Positions 9,490 through 19,088 of a stretch of DNA of 64,000 nucleotides are shown here, in pieces. The notes under the pieces are model-generated. The model was not told where the DNA came from. It did no database searches and saw only the letters and a program-made list of their open reading frames with translations. Position 1 is the first letter of the stretch. Every line of letters begins with the position of its first letter. Source of the stretch: Pelagicoccus sp. SDUM812002 (lineage in GTDB: Bacteria; Verrucomicrobiota; Verrucomicrobiia; Opitutales; Opitutaceae); the NCBI RefSeq assembly GCF_031127835.1, contig NZ_JARXHX010000001.1, positions 62,001 to 126,000 of the forward strand, read 5' to 3'. The position numbers and the translations under genes are program-made.

Positions 9490-10140
9490 TCACCATGAAG
9501 AGCGAATGCTTCGACCCGAACGACGAAATTGCCTACGAATCAGGAGGATAACCAAAACCACGCCGATTGGACGGAGATCGAAGTTTTCGGATGATGCGGA
9601 AGTCTGGGACTTTCACTCTGCTTGGGTAGATCGATTCCTAAACCCGTTTCTACGGTACCGTATCGGAAACCGAAAACAATGGAGCAGAAAGCGATAGCTA
9701 TCTTAGACTCGACGGAGTCCGTATCAATCGATTGGGCACATAAACATTAGACCGATGGTCGGATCATCGCTCGGGCACCTCTCCTCTAAACCTCGATACA
9801 GACACCAAGAAAAGAGGTGCTGATCCTAACAATGATGGCATCCCGAATTGGCTCGAAATTACCCATAAAATTAATCCATTCGAAAAAGACGAGTTACCTC
9901 TATTTAGTTTCGCTGTCGCCCCTCCAATGGTAGCCGCATGGTACTTGAATTTTTACGCGGACCGCTCATCTCTATTCGATTTCCTACTGCGTAAGCAACG
10001 ATTTGGAGCGTTGGGCTCCAATACATCCCGAACTAGAAGTGTCTAAGATGCCGGAGACTACGATCACATCGTTGCCACATTTTCTTTCGGCCCACATACT
10101 AACAGCCAACCATACTTTTAAAAATGGAAGGTTGAGCAGA
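9490..10140 (+). pseudogene. decayed secreted-protein gene (several frameshifts and stops)
   Basis: No intact frame spans this kilobase, but clear coding remnants occur in successive frames. Nt 9792-9899 gives LDTDTKKRGADPNNDGIPNW and then LEITHKINPFEKDE, a calcium-binding thrombospondin-3/dockerin-like hinge common in secreted Verrucomicrobia proteins. Nt 9976-10044 in another frame gives ISYCVSNDLERWAPIHPELE, and nt 10047-10118 in a third gives DAGDYDHIVATFSFGPHTNS followed by QPYF; together they read like the usual C-terminal tail of such proteins. Nt about 9680-9738 gives ESDSYLRLDGVRINRLGT, possibly from the upstream part. The original product cannot be identified. Nt 9318-9490 holds nothing recognisable. 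Confidence 0.6.
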
Positions 10141-10336
10141 CGACCGAAGATTCCCCGAGCAGCTTCCAATCCAGCTGTGTCTGAGAGGGCATTTTGCTAG
10201 GTATCCTTGTAAATCTAGATTTCCAGAACCTTCCTGAAGTGCTTGAGTAGAGCTGGAAAGGCGGTAGGATACCGCACATGGAACCCCCTGCTCGCTCTTC
10301 CTTTACGAATTGAGCCTCCCCTCGCGCTTCGCATAC

Positions 10337-11185
10337 ATGCACATATTCTCAAAACTCGTTCACTGTCCCGTCCTGTTTTCGCATTTCTTATTAGCTCTGG
10401 GATTCCCTTCCGCGCTGACCTGCCAGGCAGCCGACAAACTAGACGGTGATAGAATACTAAGGAACACATTAGAGCTGTATTCTTCTGCTGGATACTATTC
10501 ATGCAATGCGACGGTCGAGGAAGAGGTAACAGTCTACCAAGACAACGCTTATTTAGAGCAAGGATTGAATACGCCTAAGGTAGTCTTGTCGCATAATTTC
10601 TCTCTGGAATTCACCCGCCCTAGCGAGATCATCGCCTACTGGACTATCGTGGACGGCTCTCAACAAGTTCAACGCACCGGTAGCCTTTCCACCGCGGAGG
10701 ACATCTATATCCTCGGTCACCAATATCCTCAGAACCCAGAACTGACTGAAGAACCCGACCAATTCCAGAGCTTGGACCGAGCCATCGACTACTCTGAGTT
10801 CGCAAGCCTGCGTGTCACGGCGCTCCTCAGAGAGTTTCTTAATCCAGCCTTTCACGAGGACCTATTCGCCAACGAAATCCGGCTCACGGGCACGCGAAGG
10901 TTGGGCAAGCTTCGCTGCTATGTCCTGCGAGTTGAAGGCTACAAGTCGATGACTATCTATATCGACCGCAAGAACTTCGCTCTAGCCAAAATCGACTACG
11001 CCACGGACTACGGCACGTTACAGGGCGAAGCCGCCTGGCTAGACTGGAAACTCAATCAAGCACAACTGGCCCTCGATTCCGATGCCGACCGAATCCAAAA
11101 TCGGATCTCTCTTTATCGCGACCCTCCAAATCTGAGTTCGACGAACTACTCCTTGCTGTTTCAAACCCAATCCATCCAGCCCTAA
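10337..11185 (+). CDS. exported LolA-like (DUF2092-type) protein
   Basis: A 282-residue protein with a signal peptide (hydrophobic core CPVLFSHFLLALGFPSALT, likely cut after CQA). The mature part starts ADKLDGDRILRNTLELYSSAGYYSC, the pattern of outer-membrane lipoprotein carrier-like/DUF2092 proteins, in which a helix is followed by an antiparallel beta-sheet (LRCYVLRVEGYKSMTIYIDR is one of the later strands). I chose the ATG at 10337 because it places the signal peptide at the N-terminus; an ATG at 10310 would add nine residues. The periplasmic partner is unknown. It lies between a decayed gene and the GH28-type gene with about 160 bases to the latter. Confidence 0.65.
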   Translation: MHIFSKLVHCPVLFSHFLLALGFPSALTCQAADKLDGDRILRNTLELYSSAGYYSCNATVEEEVTVYQDNAYLEQGLNTPKVVLSHNFSLEFTRPSEIIAYWTIVDGSQQVQRTGSLSTAEDIYILGHQYPQNPELTEEPDQFQSLDRAIDYSEFASLRVTALLREFLNPAFHEDLFANEIRLTGTRRLGKLRCYVLRVEGYKSMTIYIDRKNFALAKIDYATDYGTLQGEAAWLDWKLNQAQLALDSDADRIQNRISLYRDPPNLSSTNYSLLFQTQSIQP

Positions 11186-11344
11186 GCTTCGCTCTAAACT
11201 GTTCTTGGCTTGGCCGACACCATCAACGATCGTTTTTCTAGATCGAGAACCGGTCACTTTAGAAGCAGATGTTAACGCTTTCTCAAACTGTACGGCAGCA
11301 AAACTTTCGAAGTTCCCTCGCGACACTCTGTTTGATCGTCCCAG

Positions 11345-12928
11345 ATGCACCCCATTTTTCATAACATCCGTGACTACGGAGCCATCGGCGATGGAGAGAC
11401 TATCGACACGCATGCTATTCAAACAGCGATCAAATCCGCTTTTGAAGCTGGCGGTGGTACGGTCATCTTCCCCTCCGGTAGCTACGCGAGCTACACGGTC
11501 CACCTCGCCTCGAACGTTACCCTTCAGTTTGAGTCCGGATCGCGTTTGATCGCTGCCTACCCTTCACCTGTCGATGAAGCAGGATATGACTTTCCAGAAT
11601 TTAGCCAATCCGGAGAGAAAGGGTATCAAGACTTTGGGCACAGCCATTTTCGAAACAGTCTCATTTGCGGAGAGAATCTAGACTCGATCGCAATCACAGG
11701 CTTCGGAACCATAGACGGTCTAGCCCTCGTGGGAGCTCACCACGTCACTCTCCCAGGAGAGAAGCCGAGCCCTTTCCAAGGCGAGAACCACGGCAGCATT
11801 GACGACTTCCATGACTACGATCTTGCAGAGCAACCGCTCCAGGCCAACAAAGCCATCGCCCTTAAGAACTGCCGCAACGTCACCCTGCGAGACTTCACCA
11901 TCTTCCGCGGTGGGCATTTCGCTTTGCTTGCCACAGGTGTGGACAATTTGACGATCGATAACCTAAAAGTGGATACCAATCGCGACGCTTTCGACATCGA
12001 CTGTTGCCGCAATGTTCGCATCAGCAATTGCTCCGTCAATTCACCACACGACGACGCCATCGTGCTCAAAACCTCTTACGCTCTCAACGAGCTGAGACCT
12101 TGCGAGAACATAACAATAATCAACTGCTTCGTAAGCGGCTACAGTGTCGGTTCACTGATCGATGGAACGTACGACCGTAGCTTTAGTCGAGCCACCGATC
12201 AGGACGGCCCCACCGGACGGATAAAGATTGGCACTGAGTCTACTGGCGACTTCCGCAATATAGCCATAACGAACTGCACTTTCGATCACTGCCGAGGTCT
12301 CGCTCTAGAAACCGTAGATGGGGCCACTATCGAAAATGTCGTAGTATCCAATATATCAATGCGCGATATTGTTACCGCTCCCTTCTTCCTGCGTTTGGGG
12401 GCACGCTGCCGCGGTCCTGAAGGAACTACCATTGGGAAACTCCGCCGCGTCTCAATCTCCAACGTCTCCGTACTAGAGGCTGACTCACGCTACGCCTCTC
12501 AAATAATGGGAGAGCCGGGCCACCCAATCGAAGACATCTCTTTCAGCAATGTCCGTATCGAGTACAAAGGAGGCATCACACTCGAACAAGCCTCCCAGCA
12601 GCCAACCAATTTGGTGAACCCCTTTTTCCTCCGAAAGGAAGAGCCAGGAGTGGTCGGCCCACGCAATCCTTTCGAAGTGCCAGAACGTCCGCGAGCGTAC
12701 CCGGAGCCAAGCATGTTCGGCCTACTTCCGGCCTACGCCGTCTACGCTCGCCACGCCAAGAAGCTTCATTTTACCGACGTATCCGTAACGCTGATGCAGC
12801 CGGACGAGCGCTCAGCGATCGTTCTCCACGACGTGCACAGCGTCGAATTTCACAACTGCCACTTCCCCGAAGAAACGGGTTCCCCGCAATTCAACCTCTA
12901 CCAAGTTACTGACTTCCAAAACAAATAG
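11345..12928 (+). CDS. GH28-type glycoside hydrolase, probably cytoplasmic
   Basis: The 527-residue protein has the N-terminal signature of polygalacturonase-like beta-helix enzymes (RDYGAIGDGETIDTHAIQTA, then GGGTVIFPSGSY) and repeated helix coils of the type CRNVTLRDFTIF, VDNLTIDNLKVD and CRNVRISNCSVN. Acidic residues expected of GH28 are present in NRDAFDID and SPHDDAIVLK, and GRIKIGTES supplies the RIK motif, but the usual GHG segment reads YSVGSLIDG, so the canonical histidine is missing. No signal peptide is visible, which suggests action on small oligosaccharides in the cytoplasm. The family cleaves galacturonosyl or related links in pectin; the substrate here is uncertain. It is separate from, but fits with, the pectin locus at 31-55 kb. 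Confidence 0.75.
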   Translation: MHPIFHNIRDYGAIGDGETIDTHAIQTAIKSAFEAGGGTVIFPSGSYASYTVHLASNVTLQFESGSRLIAAYPSPVDEAGYDFPEFSQSGEKGYQDFGHSHFRNSLICGENLDSIAITGFGTIDGLALVGAHHVTLPGEKPSPFQGENHGSIDDFHDYDLAEQPLQANKAIALKNCRNVTLRDFTIFRGGHFALLATGVDNLTIDNLKVDTNRDAFDIDCCRNVRISNCSVNSPHDDAIVLKTSYALNELRPCENITIINCFVSGYSVGSLIDGTYDRSFSRATDQDGPTGRIKIGTESTGDFRNIAITNCTFDHCRGLALETVDGATIENVVVSNISMRDIVTAPFFLRLGARCRGPEGTTIGKLRRVSISNVSVLEADSRYASQIMGEPGHPIEDISFSNVRIEYKGGITLEQASQQPTNLVNPFFLRKEEPGVVGPRNPFEVPERPRAYPEPSMFGLLPAYAVYARHAKKLHFTDVSVTLMQPDERSAIVLHDVHSVEFHNCHFPEETGSPQFNLYQVTDFQNK

Positions 12929-13023
12929 GAGCTGCCTACGAATTACGGTTCGATCGTCACATCGATGCCCTTACGAGGGTCAATTGTGTAAAATAGTAAT
13001 CTTCGATACCCACACCTTCGACC

Positions 13024-13545
13024 ATGAACACCCCGCTTGAAGACATACTGGTCAGTGGTTACGCCCACGAGATGGAAGCTTACCTGCAGAGTCATCCGGA
13101 AGATTTCCCGGAAGCGATCGACTTGGCAGTGGCGGAACGTGAGCGCTACTCGTGGAGAGCGGCATGGCTGTTGGGAAACTGCATGGAGAAGAATGATAAG
13201 CGAGTCCGTTCCTCGCTAGATCGGCTTATAGCGGCTATGCCCGGAAAACCAGACGGACACTGGCGTGAACTGATGAAGATCGTTGCGGTAATGAGTTTGA
13301 ACGACGAACAGGAGGGACACGTTTTCGACATTGCTATGCAGCAGTGGCTAAACCCAGACAGGCAAGCTTCCGTACGGTGGAAAGCGTTTCAGTTTATCAC
13401 CGACACGGTGCATAAATATCCGGAACTGGCCGAGGAAGTGAAACTGGTCTTGCTGCCGGAACTGATCGACCCCCTCTCCCCTGGAGTCCGGCGTTCGGTT
13501 TCAAAAGAAGCTAAAAAAAACCCAGCCATACATTCATCACTATAA
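13024..13545 (+). CDS. HEAT-like alpha-helical protein
   Basis: A 173-residue, wholly alpha-helical-looking protein without signal peptide or membrane segment. The repeated helices with pattern WRAAWLLGNCMEKNDKRVRS, WRELMKIVAVMSLNDEQEGH and VRWKAFQFITDTVHKYPELA suggest HEAT-type repeats, as in small adenylosuccinate-lyase-adjacent or regulatory proteins of Bacteroidetes, but I do not recognise a named family. The TAA at 13543-13545 overlaps the ATG of the next gene (TAATG), so the two are probably translated together. Function unknown. Confidence 0.7.
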   Translation: MNTPLEDILVSGYAHEMEAYLQSHPEDFPEAIDLAVAERERYSWRAAWLLGNCMEKNDKRVRSSLDRLIAAMPGKPDGHWRELMKIVAVMSLNDEQEGHVFDIAMQQWLNPDRQASVRWKAFQFITDTVHKYPELAEEVKLVLLPELIDPLSPGVRRSVSKEAKKNPAIHSSL

Positions 13546-14522
13546 TGAATACAACATGGGGTATTCTGTTTCTTTTGATTCTCAGAATAGCCGCTATACC
13601 TGCAGCAGCCGAGCAACTTACTGTCGAGGATACGTTCGCGATCGCTGAACATACAAGTTACTACAAAATCAGCCTTTCGACTGGTGGTTATGGCGAAGTA
13701 GCTCCTCGCATTACAGGATATATTCCAGCAACGATAACTTTCGATACAGAAACGCTCCAAGTAAGTAACTCTGGTATCAGGGACGGAGCGAAGATAGAAT
13801 GGAGCATTTTCGGTTTCAACATCTATTCGGACATCATGTACGAGAACATCGGAACGATTCGTACTAATGTGGCAATGCAATTCAATGACCTCAAACTGGA
13901 GGTTTCAGTGAAGGACGGATCCGTCAGAATCAACCCTGAAACGAGAGAAATGAACACTGACGACTTACAACTATTGACCAATAGCGGAAGCGTTTGGCTC
14001 GCATTGGAAGTCGATGGTACATTCGAAAGCGACTCTGTCGACTTACAGCAGAATCCAACTGTATTGCCCCTGACAAAAGCACCCAAACTCAAAATAGAGC
14101 GAATTAAGGACGATATTTATGGATATCAATATGATATATCTTTCGATCTGACTTCTGATGAAACCGGATCCGAGAAGCTCGAAGGCACTAATATTACGCT
14201 CAATACAGGCGAAAACGTGAGGTTAGTCGCGAGACTCTCTCACGAAAAGGAGTCTCCATTCGGGCAGTGGCATCGATTTAACCAGTACTATTACGACGGC
14301 GATGAACTTGATTCAAAATCACCCGCTGGCATCCCCATGTACTTGGCTTTCGCTCTCGGTCATGAACACTACCAATCCAGCCATCAAAGACCTTTCTATT
14401 TCACAACATACGAAGACGAAACGTACTTTGGAGTTGTCTGCCCATTCCGACGAGCCGACGTCCAAATTGAATATAGCACGGATCTCAGCACGGGAAGCTG
14501 GAAGCCGAAACCGATCGAGTGA
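13545..14522 (+). CDS. secreted protein of unknown function, stopped by in-frame TGA
   Basis: The 325-residue product begins with a signal peptide (NTTWGILFLLILRIAAIPAAAEQ). The mature part is rich in beta-strand (YKISLSTGGYGEVAPRITGY and later SGSVWLALEVDGTFESDSVD) and ends with VQIEYSTDLSTGSWKPKPIE, a tail typical of secreted Verrucomicrobia proteins. I do not recognise an enzyme domain. The frame is translationally coupled to the HEAT-like gene. The TGA at 14520-14522 seems premature: the same frame continues to 14645 with a coding-like sequence (see the next entry), so the gene has either lost its last 40 residues or is read through. Confidence 0.65.
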   Translation: MNTTWGILFLLILRIAAIPAAAEQLTVEDTFAIAEHTSYYKISLSTGGYGEVAPRITGYIPATITFDTETLQVSNSGIRDGAKIEWSIFGFNIYSDIMYENIGTIRTNVAMQFNDLKLEVSVKDGSVRINPETREMNTDDLQLLTNSGSVWLALEVDGTFESDSVDLQQNPTVLPLTKAPKLKIERIKDDIYGYQYDISFDLTSDETGSEKLEGTNITLNTGENVRLVARLSHEKESPFGQWHRFNQYYYDGDELDSKSPAGIPMYLAFALGHEHYQSSHQRPFYFTTYEDETYFGVVCPFRRADVQIEYSTDLSTGSWKPKPIE

Positions 14523-14645
14523 ATCCCTCGAGGACCTCAAGCACTGCTCGACGGCAGCCGAAGAGGCTACTCTGTCAAATTGCCAAAGAACGGCTCTTCC
14601 ACATTTTTGCGGGTCGACGCCACTCCAGCTCCATCGTCAATCTAG
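14523..14645 (+). other. in-frame C-terminal continuation after premature TGA
   Basis: After the TGA at 14520 the same frame runs 40 codons to TAG at 14643. It reads IPRGPQALLDGSRRGYSVKL followed by PKNGSSTFLRVDATPAPSSI, which looks like the normal end of the 'STDL..W' C-terminal domain (a strand ending in F-R-V). A single CGA-to-TGA change would explain the interruption. It is included because it is protein-like sequence outside any complete frame. Confidence 0.6.
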
Positions 14646-15421
14646 CTTTCCCGTCCCATCAAGACATTGTGGATTTGATCCTTTCGTTTTCCTTTGCGGT
14701 TTAGACAACAAATCCAGAACTCAACTCCCTCTGGCGATCTATAGCCACTTCGCTGGAAAAACTAGCAATGAACATCACCCTTGCCTCGTTTGGGATCATT
14801 ACAAGTGGTGCGCGAGCTGAGTAAAGAAGTATTTCTGTTTTCCGAGGCCGTGGCTGACTGAATAATTTCAGTCGCCACTGTCGCGACAATTGCGAACGAA
14901 CCGGTATCTGAATAGGAAAAGCTTACTCGTAACTTGAACCAAACCAAATAAAAGAAACTGCAGTATGGGCCAAAAACCAAGAACACAAAGCGCCGGGAAC
15001 ATGATCTACGGAATTCTCAGCGCGGTCGTACCTAGTTGCGGCCCAGCCATGGAAATGGTTGAGCGCGGTAAAAAGCGGCCGCTCAAGATTACGGAAAAAA
15101 TAGTCCTCCTCTATAACTCTCCTCTTTGCCCGCACTGTAACTGCAATCGTCAAAAATTTATAGATGAACGAGCGAAAATGCGGCAAATCCGAAGCGGAAA
15201 ATAGGTTCAGACGCCCAACAGCAGTGACACACGAGTTTCTCGCCCTAGGGGACTCACGCCCGTAGTTTCGACGCGAGGAGGCTCAGCGATGTTTTTCACT
15301 CAAGTTACTTCAATTTCCTCACGGTAGGTTAAAACTTCGGAATAGTGAGTGAGCTGACGAGACGGCAGAGAGCAACGAGCGTAGCGCTGCTTTACTCTGG
15401 CCTGACTTGCTGCACATCACT
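14646..15421. other. 776-base gap without a supported gene
   Basis: Neither strand holds a convincing gene. Two overlapping short frames (15-codon-per-line quality only) exist at 14965-15204 forward and 14923-15186 reverse, both without recognised motif or ribosome binding site. The forward one has MIYGILSAVVPSCGPAMEMV, a possible membrane segment, and a CPHC pair, but nothing else supports it. I see no clear terminator or repeat in this gap, which is downstream of two convergent transcription units. Confidence 0.5.
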
Positions 15422-18310
15422 TTAATTCTGCTGAGCGGCAAGCGTAGTAGGAGGACCCAAGTAGGACGGCTTTAGTCCGCCAAGGTCGATTACAATTTTC
15501 TGGGCAATCATTCCTGGATCAACGCAATAGAGCCGCAGTGTATGCTTGCCCTCGGTGGCAAGCTCTACGTTGATCGTATTTATTGCCGTGTTGCGCATGA
15601 CATTGTCCGCCCATTCCTGAGAATATTCCTTCTCGTCGTTGTGGCGTATCTCGACCTCTCCGTCGTCCACTTGTATACCATAACGAGTACTGTGCGATTT
15701 ATCCTTGGCGAAGAGTGGAAGCATGTAAATATGGACCGCTGCTTCGCCGGGGGTCGCTATATAGAAGTCGTACTCGACATAGGATTCTCTCCCATCGTCA
15801 TACATCGAGCTTCCTAACCTCAAAGCAGTGTTGCTATATCCAAGTCCTTCGATTGGCTGAAACGCGATTTCACCGTTCTCAACTTTGCGGTGAAAACGAG
15901 CTGGCGATATGCTCACTACGCCGTTATCTTCGACGTATGAGTCAGCAAGATCCGTCAGACTATGCATTGCAGGATTCACGACCGAAAGCCCTATCCGCCG
16001 CTCCTGGCCTCCGCCAGATATTTTGATCTCTCCCGCTAGTTCCTCTTCTTCCGGTATTTCCTTCCAGTCAATACTCACGTAGACTCGATCTTGGGTTGCT
16101 GTTTTACCAGAAGACTGGCTCAACTGTATCCAAGGTTTAGTGAAGGTCGCTTCCCAGCTCACTTCCGAATCTACCTTGCTGAAGACTTCGAAAAAGCTAT
16201 CTCCTTGATTGAAAGCGCTGAACTCCGGCAGTTGCAGATTTGCCGTAGGATTCACTCCTCCTTGCTCGACAAATATGCCCATAGCTTGTTGACCTCTGCT
16301 TGAGGCTACAGTCTGGGTGGTCGGCAATTGCGGCTCTGGCAGAAAGCCCGGCGCCGTCATCATGCCCTTCCATTTGCCGTCGAGCAGAGAATTGTATCGC
16401 TCTGTCAGATCGGCTAGTTGGTCGTGGAGATCCTTTACCTCGCTGACCAACGCGTTCGCTGAGACTCGACCCTGAACGGCATACCATCGGTTCTTCTGGG
16501 CCGTGAGCATCTGGGTATTGTAGAGCTGCGCTGCCTTCACAGGGTAGTAGACTAGTTGGAAGAAGGATGCCTTGTGACTGTCTGGAATTTGCTCCATAAT
16601 TCGGCCAGCAGAGTCTGATATTGCTTTGTATTCGGCTAACCTCGTTTCAGCTTCGCGGTAGTTGGCGAAGGAAAAACCGGTATCCTTGACTTCCTCTTTT
16701 TCATAAAGGCTGTTCCAACGATAGTCACCGGTCATGTACTCGGGTTTGCGAGCGAAGCCGTGGAAGTAATAGCGGTCAAAAATATAGGCAAGGTCCTCCT
16801 GGTAGGATTCTCCGAATATGCTAGCTAGCTTTTTGGCTTGGTAATCGGCGATATTCTCGAAAGAGAAGTCAGAAAAACTCCACGCCATATCCAAGAAAAG
16901 CTGCATCCCCATTTCACCGGGCTTGATATCGCCGACATTCAAAAGCCAATACTTGTCCGCTCCTAGCGAATACGCCCGTTCGAGCTCGGAGTACATGAGG
17001 GAAGGAGGCGTCGTATTGAGCCAAAGGTAGTCGTTCGGCCAACCGAGGTAGGAGATATGGTAGTAAACTCCCGCACCGCCCGACCGATGACGCTCTTCGG
17101 AATTGCTCAACTTCTTAAGGTATCCATAATTGTCGTCCGGCCATACGATTGTGATATCTTCAGGAAGCTCCATTCCCTGCTCGTAGATTTCGAGAACTTC
17201 TTTATACGGAACGAAAATTTGCGGGATCTCTTCGATCGGCTTCTCGATGTATTTGGATAAAATATTCCTTTGGTCTTGAGCGGCTGCTTCCAGCACCTCC
17301 ACCTTGCTACCTTCTTCCACTCCGAGCATTCCTTCGTCATGCATGCCACGGAGAGCGATTGTATAGATATTCTCCTTGGCCGCGGCTTCCGCGACGCGCT
17401 CGTCTAGGACTCGAGTGATTTCGTCGCGGTTGACCATATAATTCCACTCGCCTTGCGTATCCACATTCCACTCACTCGCGTTGTTGTAGAGCAACGGTTC
17501 ACAATGGGCCGTAGTTATCATCACTCCGTAGTCGTCCGCCATCTTCATATTTCCTGGAACCGTGAAAAACGCTTGCGTACAAGCGTGCATCGCTGGGGCT
17601 ACCATATTGCCTTTAAGGCGTAGTAAGAGTTCGAATACTTTTTCGTAGGTTTTAGGACCGATATCTCCGAGCTCAGGATCGAAGGTCTCCGCCGACCAAG
17701 GAAAGAGCCCCCAATCCTCATCGTTCAAAAAGATGCCGCGATACTTGATCGTTGGCGGTGGCGATAGAAAGGAATCAACCTCTAGACTCAACGTGTCCTG
17801 TTTTGCGACAGGTACATCAGCCCAGTAGTACCAAGGAGAGACTCCGATCGTCTCCGAAAGGCTCAAGGCTCCATATGCTGTACCGCGACGATCGCTGCCT
17901 GCTACTACCAAGGCTTTCTCTACCCCTGGAAAAGGATTCTGCACTACTTCAACCAGATACCGCTCCCAAGATCCTCGAATCGCCTCAGCGTCTATGCGGC
18001 CCGAATCAGCCAACTCGTCAATCCAACGATTCTGCCCCAAGCTACCAATCAGTATACAGTTCTCGGATACGCTCTTCAAATCGCTTTCGACTTTTGGCAG
18101 ACGACCTGTCACTCGCTCGATGTCTTCGGCTAATAGGTTTGCAACTCGGTCGACTAAAACCGCATCCGTGGCGTCAAAGTGAATACTGGCGAGGGCATCG
18201 CCACCTAGCAGCTCGAAACCTACGCCGGGCAATGAATCCTCGGGAACAAGGCGGAATTGAGCCAACGCCAAGGCAGGCATCAGAAGAAAGGACAAGTAAA
18301 GCAGCTTCAT
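15422..18310 (-). CDS. GH115 alpha-glucuronidase
   Basis: A 962-residue secreted enzyme of glycoside hydrolase family 115, which removes (4-O-methyl-)glucuronic acid from xylan side chains. The signal peptide is MKLLYLSFLLMPALALAQ. The N-terminal domain has GSDRRGTAYGALSLSETIGV and SPWYYWADVPV, and the catalytic barrel begins at PTIKYRGIFLNDEDWGLFPW, then LRLKGNMVAPAMHACTQAF and ITIVWPDDNYGYLKKLSNSE, all hallmarks of the family. The C-terminal 180 residues form a beta-sandwich (VEYDFYIATPGEAAVHIYML), as in other GH115 proteins. Length fits the family (800-1000). It stands alone on its strand, with no partner gene nearby other than the convergent cluster before it. Confidence 0.93.
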   Translation of the reverse strand: MKLLYLSFLLMPALALAQFRLVPEDSLPGVGFELLGGDALASIHFDATDAVLVDRVANLLAEDIERVTGRLPKVESDLKSVSENCILIGSLGQNRWIDELADSGRIDAEAIRGSWERYLVEVVQNPFPGVEKALVVAGSDRRGTAYGALSLSETIGVSPWYYWADVPVAKQDTLSLEVDSFLSPPPTIKYRGIFLNDEDWGLFPWSAETFDPELGDIGPKTYEKVFELLLRLKGNMVAPAMHACTQAFFTVPGNMKMADDYGVMITTAHCEPLLYNNASEWNVDTQGEWNYMVNRDEITRVLDERVAEAAAKENIYTIALRGMHDEGMLGVEEGSKVEVLEAAAQDQRNILSKYIEKPIEEIPQIFVPYKEVLEIYEQGMELPEDITIVWPDDNYGYLKKLSNSEERHRSGGAGVYYHISYLGWPNDYLWLNTTPPSLMYSELERAYSLGADKYWLLNVGDIKPGEMGMQLFLDMAWSFSDFSFENIADYQAKKLASIFGESYQEDLAYIFDRYYFHGFARKPEYMTGDYRWNSLYEKEEVKDTGFSFANYREAETRLAEYKAISDSAGRIMEQIPDSHKASFFQLVYYPVKAAQLYNTQMLTAQKNRWYAVQGRVSANALVSEVKDLHDQLADLTERYNSLLDGKWKGMMTAPGFLPEPQLPTTQTVASSRGQQAMGIFVEQGGVNPTANLQLPEFSAFNQGDSFFEVFSKVDSEVSWEATFTKPWIQLSQSSGKTATQDRVYVSIDWKEIPEEEELAGEIKISGGGQERRIGLSVVNPAMHSLTDLADSYVEDNGVVSISPARFHRKVENGEIAFQPIEGLGYSNTALRLGSSMYDDGRESYVEYDFYIATPGEAAVHIYMLPLFAKDKSHSTRYGIQVDDGEVEIRHNDEKEYSQEWADNVMRNTAINTINVELATEGKHTLRLYCVDPGMIAQKIVIDLGGLKPSYLGPPTTLAAQQN

Positions 18311-18598
18311 GATAAAACGCGGGGTAGATGAACTCTGGGCTTAAAACATTAGTATGCCTCAACTTTTGAGGCTATAGAAAGCCAAGAATCGTTCGCGTTG
18401 GCGAACGTTGAATCACCGTCCTACAGCTTCACGGTCTCAAAGTGACGGCCTCGCTAAGCTACCGATTCTCGACGCCAGGGGGCTTGGCGTGAACTCGGCT
18501 CTTAGCATTCGAACGCTTCGGGCGCTAGTCGTACAACAACCATGCCGGCTATTATATCGTTCAAGGCACGCCGTTTCCTGATCTTCGGATGATCTCCG

Positions 18599-19015
18599 CT
18601 ACAATTCACGCGTCAGTCGCATCAGGCCTTCGGCGTACTTCTTTAGCTGCTTAGTACTAGGGCTGTCGGCGAGGTTTGAAATCATGTCCGCGATCTTGAC
18701 CTTGGTGGCAAGCGGACTCTGGGCAACCCGCTCCAGATAGGTTTCGTAGTCTGTGTCCTCCGACTTGGTCAACAGCTCAACTGCGTCTGCGCAATGCCTC
18801 GGGATGCCATTCTCCAGAAGATGATCCGCGGTTAAATCACTATCTTCCAACACATCATGTAACCAAGCGACCACTTGCGCATTGGGATCACTGCCAACAC
18901 GACTGGCAACTGCTCTAGGATGTTCGATGTATGGAGTCGACCCGTCCCTGCGGTACTGGCCCGCATGAGCTTCCGTGGCAATCCTCTCCGCTAGACCTAC
19001 GATCGTTGCTTCCAT
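18599..19015 (-). CDS. HD-domain protein (RelA/SpoT-like hydrolase fold)
   Basis: The 138-residue protein is a stand-alone HD phosphohydrolase domain. It has HAGQYRRDGSTPYIEHPRAV (first metal histidine region), VVAWLHDVLEDS (the HD pair) and KIADMISNL (the distal aspartate), the same order as in the ppGpp hydrolase domain of RelA/SpoT and MESH1. A role in hydrolysing ppGpp or another nucleotide is inferred. I chose ATG 19015 because the sequence before it in the same frame is not conserved-looking and overlaps the end of hemW. It follows hemW on the same strand after 73 bases and may share its transcript. Confidence 0.8.
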   Translation of the reverse strand: MEATIVGLAERIATEAHAGQYRRDGSTPYIEHPRAVASRVGSDPNAQVVAWLHDVLEDSDLTADHLLENGIPRHCADAVELLTKSEDTDYETYLERVAQSPLATKVKIADMISNLADSPSTKQLKKYAEGLMRLTREL

Positions 19016-19088
19016 TTTTTGAATGCTGAAGGCTCGGGGAGCGTCTGTAAACCCGCAATAAATTGGGACCGATAAGCAGGTTCGAACC

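Noticed and set aside
14965-15204. 79-codon forward frame with a possible membrane segment and CPHC
   Set aside because: No ribosome binding site, no recognised family and overlapping open frame on the other strand; kept only as a note in the gap entry.
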